Below, one piece after another: positions 58,591-64,000 of a DNA stretch of 64,000 bases. The notes below the pieces were generated by a model. It was not told the DNA's origin and ran no database searches. It saw nothing but the letters and a program-made list of their open reading frames with translations. The position numbers and the translations under genes were made by a program. The stretch is taken from assembly GCA_017311315.1 (NCBI GenBank), contig CM029631.1:11379910-11443909 (forward strand), in the 5' to 3' direction. Position 1 is the first letter of the stretch; each line of letters starts with the position of its first letter. The DNA comes from Dendrocalamus latiflorus (taxonomy: Eukaryota > Streptophyta > Magnoliopsida > Poales > Poaceae).

Positions 58591-58996
58591 CCGAGTAGCA
58601 CATAAAATGCGAATGGTTCTATGAAAAAGTGCATGGCAAAAGAAAAACAAGATACATTGATTTTGTTTTGCACACCAAAGGAAAAAACAAAACAAAGCAA
58701 AAAAAAACGCAAATCAAAAGAAAGCAAAAAATAAAAGCAAAATAAAACCGACCCAGCCTCCTTTGCCTTCCCCACTCGTCCTTCACTTCTTCGGCTTCTC
58801 TTCCCTCGATAAATACGTAAATAATATTTTATCTTCCTCTTCTTCAACTCTCTCTCCTCCTCGTCGTCGTCCTCAGGTCCTCTTCTTCGATCTCTCCTCC
58901 CATTTCCACGCTCAGGGGAGAGAGACGGCGGGATAAAAAAAACCTCGCCTTTGCGCCTCCGCAGCATGCGGCGCTAGTCGTGCGGGGGCCCACGCC

Positions 58997-61900
58997 ATGC
59001 AGAGCGGGCCCGCATCGCCGGAGAAGGCACCTGCCCCGCCGGAGGAGCCGATGGCGGTGGCGGCTGCTGAGGCAGAGGAGATGGTGGAGGCTGGTGGGGA
59101 GCAGGGGAAGGAGGAGGTGGAGGATGAGGAGGAGGCGGGGGAGCTCAGGGGAGGGCGGCGGCGGCGGCGGCGCGGAGAGGGGAGTGGGGTGGTGATGGTG
59201 ACGCGGGAGCTGCTCGCGCGATGCATGACGTGCCCACTCTGCCACCGCCTGCTCCGCGACGCCACCACTATCTCCGAGTGCCTCCACACATGTGAGTACT
59301 CCGCTCCGCCGCATCACCACGTCGGTCGTCGGGAGCCTCGAAAACTCCAATATTTACGACGATTTGACGCGTTCTTGAGCATTAAAGCGACGATTCGACG
59401 CGGGCTAGTTCTTGGGGCTCCGGATTTGGCCGCCGGAACATCGGTTGGTAGCGTCGAGATCGCCATTTCGTGATTCGTCGATGCTGTATTGCTATCGCCT
59501 AGCTGGTTCTTGCCTTCTTGGCGTTCTTGCGTGATTGCGATTGTTGACGTGCGTTATAGTCCGTGTCGCGGTTCTGCCTCACGATTCTACGCTGTTACAC
59601 TATCTTTTTTTATTAGCAGCAGCCCGAGATCGGATCAGAGTTGTGTGAGATACAACATGAGCATATATATAGTGTTAAGAACAAGAAGATGAATATGATA
59701 GAAAGAACCAAAATAATGACGTTAAAGCAACCACGACAAGAGAAAAAGTTTGGTGAAATCGACCACAAATTACTTAAACACAACCTTAAAAGAGTATAAC
59801 GAATCTTAAAATATTGTCGCCCTCTCACAATCCTCTCGAATCTTTTAGGATTCTTGGATCCTTGGTCTATACAAAAATCTAGTGCTAAAGAATAAACTAG
59901 CATTTAATCCTCTCATGCACCTTTACTTTGGATGACTGGCTTCTTTGCTTTGTCGCTTGGTTCTCCATGACCACCCTTGCTGGTTTTATATAGTGCCATC
60001 TAGCCTTCCTCTAAAGTGGAGTAGGAATTCTTCTCTAAAAGAAAGTACCAATTCTAATCCTATTAGGATTCATTTAGAATTCTTTATAGAATATCTTTCT
60101 AAATCCTAAAAGACTAGGTTATGAATCAAATACTCAACAATCTCCACCTTGACTCTTATCTGTTGAATTCATTGTGCTCCTCCAAGAACTCGCTCTAAGT
60201 CGGCTCTGTATTTTTTTTTTGGTTTTGCCTCCCACCGCCAATCTGCACTCCGGGGATCTACACTATGGGGAGCCATCGCCTACGTCGATTCTTTAGTCGT
60301 CGCTACCAACTCCAAGGTTCCGCACTTCGGGGAGCCGATGCCAATCTCTCTATGTTCTCAAGCAAGTTACTCATACCTGGTTTGATCGTTTCTCTTATGT
60401 TGTCACTGCAGCTGGTTTCTCTGCCAGTGCTCATTTCTGCTCTTTTTATTCACACTTTGACTCGTGGTCGGACGCTTCTTCTTTTGTATGTTGATGATAT
60501 GATCATTACCAGAAAATGAAAATGATTCTCAGTACATCACTTTTGTCAAGTAGCATCTTCATGAGTATTTTCTCATGTTTGATCTGGGTTCTCTTCACTA
60601 TTTTATTGAGATTGAGGTTATTTCCACTTCTGAGGGTTTCTATCTGTTCTAATAAAAGTATATTTAGAATCTTCTTGATCGCGCATCTCTTACTGATCAA
60701 GCACCGCTGAGACTCCCATGGAACTTAATGTTCATCTTCGTCTCACATATGGTGAGCCTCTTGCTGATCCTACTCGCTATTGTCATTTTGTTAGGAGCCT
60801 TATTTATCTTCGCTCATCCTAACATTTCGTATCCTGTGCATATCTTGAGTCAGCTTGTTTCTGGACCCACTTAGCTCGACTATAGTTATCTTCTTCATGT
60901 CCTGCGATACCTTCGTGGAACTATCTCGCGTCATGTCTTTTTTCCTCACTCTAGCTCTTTACAACTTCAGACATATTCTGATGTCACCTGGGCCAGTGAT
61001 CACTCTGATCGCCGGTCTCTCTGCTTAGTGGTTCTCTCATCGCTTGGAAGGATAAAAAGCAGATAGGAGTTTCCCGTTCGAGTGCTAAGGCTGAGTTGCG
61101 ACGTATGGCTTTCTTGACTGCGGAGGTTACTTGGCTACGGTGGTTACTTGAGGATTTTGGTGTTTCTGTTTCTGCACCGACTCCTCTTTTGTCTAACAGT
61201 ACATGTGCTATTAGCATTGCTAAAGATCCGATGAAGCATGAGCTTACAAAGCATATTAGTGTTGATGCTTTTTACACGCATACATAGATGCAGGATCAGG
61301 TTATTACTCTTTAGTATATGCCTTTAGAGCTTTAGTTAGTATACTTCTTCACAAAGACATAGACCAAAGCCTAGCACAACTTATATATCTCCAAACTTCA
61401 TGTTGTTTATACACCATAAGTTTGAAGGGGGTGTTAGCTGTGTATTTTCCTTGTTGTATAAGGAGTTATCTGCATATATACTATACCTATATGTGCATAT
61501 ATACTGGTCAATTGGTCTTATGATGAATCTAAGCACTATTCATAACACTTGCAATGTTGGCCTGTAATTGGTGAAACTGTACACATAACTTTTGTGTCCT
61601 CAATGTGGATCATGGTGCTGTAATTATCTGCAAACTATTTAGTTGTTATGCATTCATGAATCAGTTGGTGTAATTGTTCATGTTGTCTGTGCCCTTGAGA
61701 TATTGGGATCTTGATTTGTTTCCAACATTTGTAAGTTCTTTACTTTGTGTGTGATTAGTTTTTAGAAATGAATTAGCATTTATAGGGCAGACCATTCAGG
61801 CTTTTAAATCCTTACTGTAAAATGTTGTATCATACAGTCACATCCATTGCTATTCTGTTTCCTTTTACTTCCTTTTTGACGGGATGCATATAATCATTTG

Positions 61901-64000
61901 GGCTTTATCTCCTTATTGTAACATCTTTATGGCTACTATACCATTTTATTTAGCCAATTCTAGCTTTGTCCTAAAATATGCTTCTCCAAATATAACCCTT
62001 TTGGATAATATATCTGTATTGAGAGATGATTACTTTATTATGAAATTTTGGTGGCTGAGAGGCAAGATTGGTGGTTTTGATCTCTTGGGCATTTATCCTC
62101 TTGGGTTCACATGTATGCATGTCAAGTAAATAACCTCTTCAATTGGTTGATATAATTTTACTTCCATTTATACTGAATCTTTTGTACTACAAAAGCATGC
62201 ACATCTTGCTGTTTTGCTCAACTCTTACGACTCATTAATGTTTCATTATAATAGTGTTTCTTCTATAGTTCTATATGATTTTGCTGTATATAAGCATTGT
62301 TGATCATATCAATTGTCTTTTGACCCCCTTAGTCTAATTGTGAATGGTTTTTGGGCATTTTATGCTATATGGCCCATGCTAGTAATGTTAGAGGCTTTTG
62401 TTCATTTGCATGCTTCTTTTCCTCCCTATGACATACATACACTTAATCCTTACCTCTTGATTCCTCATGATTTTTGAGCTCTCTTCCTTGCATTATGCAG
62501 TTTGTAGAAAATGTATCTATAAGAAGCTTAATGACGAGGAGTTAGACTACTGCCCAGTATGTAAAATTGATCTTGGCTGTGCTCCAGTTGAGAAACTTAG
62601 GTAATCTTCTTATAACCTTATTTTTTGGGGGGAGAAATTAATGTGAGCAGTTATATTTTTCTTCAACTACAAATTGTTTGCTTGTTAAATGTTCTTGTAT
62701 TTTTCTTACTGCCAAAATACGTGTTTATTGGCACTACTTTGACTTCACAACTAAGCTCCTTGGATTTCGTACTATTAGCATCTATTTCCGTTTGATAACA
62801 AGATGTCAGAAATTAAACTTTGAGCATAAACCATAATAGATAGTTGCAACGAACTACAGATAGTACAAAGAACAGAAGCATATAAAATTAGAAACTTTGC
62901 AGTATGAAGGACTTATTCAGTTTTCTGAATAAGCTGGAATGTAGCTGTGTTGCTCATGCATAATTGGAACATCCTTTTGGGATTGTCACAGTCCAATGAA
63001 GAGTAGAGATTCCTGCAACTGGCCAAACTAGTTTATATCAAATAAGAAATCTATGTTGATTCAGGTTCCTACCGCTGATATGTATTGTGGAACATAATAT
63101 TCCATTTACAAGAAAGCTCTGATGTAAGAATCCCTTCTAAAGATATGCATTCTGCAATTGACCACAAGTGTTCTTTCTTGTCTGGCATCATTAGGCTTCT
63201 TGTCAACCACTTGTTCATTTTGTGTGTGTGTGGGTTGGGGGGGGGGGGGGGGGGTCTCTACGTTGGGCAAGACTTCACCCAAAGAAATGCTTACCATCTG
63301 AAACGCAATTGAATGGTGCTACTTGGCCCAAGAAAACATTTTTTTACAAAACTTTATCATGTAGCTGTTCTGACTTTGGGGGAAAACTTTTAGTGAATGC
63401 AATTTGTGTTGTTAACTTGTGGCTTCCTTCTACTCATTTTTTGATATCTTGATTTCAGAGCTGATCACAATCTGCAAGATGTGAGGTCAAAAGTTTTTCC
63501 ATTCAAAAGAAAGAAGGTTAATGCTGGAGAAGTTGAATCTCCCATTACACTGCCTGTTAAAAGGAAAGAGAGGTCTATCTCTTCATTGGTGGTCAATACA
63601 CCTCGAATAAAACCAACGGGTTTGACAGGGCACCGAACAAGAGCAGCTACCAGGAAGGCTGCCGCTGCATTAGGTGACCTTGGTCCTATCATTGATCCTT
63701 TGAAAAAGGATAATGACAACACCAATAAGCATGCTGACAACTCAAGCTTGCTTGATAACTTGAGCAAAGTACCTCAAACAAGAAGACAAGTAAAGAAATA
63801 CTCTAGCATTCTAATTTAATCATACCCTATTACTTGCGTAGCTTTGCACTTCGTGTTTTCACATTAGCTATAAGGAGCTTGTGCATCTGTGTGCATACCA
63901 AATTCTCAAAAACAAATCAATGGAAGAATGCATAATATCACTGGCAGTCATTTGACGCTATCATTTGCAGGCATTGTCAAATGCGGAAACATCAAGTCAT
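58997..64000 (+). CDS. DRIP: DRIP-type RING E3 ubiquitin ligase, 5' part (first four exons, runs off the window)
   Basis: Arabidopsis DRIP1/2 ubiquitinate the drought transcription factor DREB2A for degradation. Exons are 58997-59291, 62501-62600, 63459-63789 and 63971 to the window end, with GT/AG borders and consistent phase. A C3HC4 RING finger spans residues 79-119 (C79, C82, C95, H97, C100, C103, C116, C119; CPLCHRLLRDATTISECLHT at its start), followed by the family's conserved LPVKRKERSISSLVV segment. Compared with Arabidopsis proteins, the first 65 residues are an extra acidic and Arg-rich extension; a start at the internal Met67 (59195) would give the usual length. Intron 1 (3.2 kb) holds a copia relic. 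The protein continues beyond 64000 and its C-terminal half is unseen. Confidence 0.9.
60265..61560 (+). mobile_element. Decayed Ty1-copia relic in intron 1 of the DRIP-type gene
   Basis: Broken frames give the RT active site LLLYVDDMIIT (near 60480), a linker (SLIYL, HPNISYPVH) and RNase H pieces (TYSDVTWASDHSDR; WLRWLLEDFGV; HELTKHISVDAFY near 61240). These are followed by TGTTAGCTGTGTA near 61433, which could be the start of a degraded LTR. Multiple stops and frame changes make it long dead. gag, protease and integrase are absent. Confidence 0.8.
63237..63254 (+). repeat. Poly-G run of 18 in DRIP-type intron 2
   Basis: An uninterrupted G run after a (TG)n stretch, located in the intron between exons 2 and 3. 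Confidence 0.9.

Larger units (their letters stand above)
55636..58996. other. Divergent intergenic region between pyridoxal kinase and the DRIP-type gene
   Basis: The region between two divergently transcribed genes. It holds GC-rich DNA just upstream of pyridoxal kinase (to about 56200), then diverged repeat units (56480-57980), an (AT)n tract and two MITE copies. The last 250 bases are a GC- and CT-rich leader for the DRIP-type gene. No additional gene is supported. Confidence 0.55.

Overview
The window is a nuclear segment from a grass, most likely an Oryza species. The reasons are GC-rich first exons with AT-rich later exons and introns, a high density of small foldback and MITE-like elements, and intact Ty1-copia and Reina-type Ty3-gypsy elements. 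I cannot assign species or chromosome without a search.

Five host protein genes are supported by exon-by-exon reading. On the + strand an Aux/IAA auxin repressor (1856-3520) lacks its first exon in the window. On the - strand follow a P-loop PRK/uridine-kinase-like protein (9859 to 5138, 11 exons, 351 aa) and an F-box/LRR protein resembling FBL17 (18019 to 13701, 11 exons, 584 aa). A short unknown GC-rich protein lies on + (39752-40350, 2 exons, 169 aa). Pyridoxal kinase is on - (55635 to 44986, 12 exons, 309 aa). The 5' half of a DRIP-type RING E3 ligase is on + (58997 to beyond 64000). They are unrelated single genes; nothing suggests a gene cluster or shared pathway.

Between them, 18-38 kb is accessory DNA. 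It holds foldback elements (one at 25.0-25.9 kb with 329-bp arms and a 9-bp target-site duplication), a decayed gypsy relic, a broken receptor-kinase fragment and a complete 7.5-kb copia element (29563-37045) with LTRs that look identical and a 5-bp duplication. A second young element, a 5.2-kb Reina-type chromovirus (48905-54114) whose LTRs differ at one base, sits antisense inside an intron of the pyridoxal kinase gene without removing any exon. The same gene carries a LINE 3' end next to a splice donor. An old copia relic lies in the large first intron of the DRIP gene.

I found no operon-like, defence-like or otherwise undescribed multi-gene system. The most informative observations concern transposon structure and their positions relative to splice sites and start codons.
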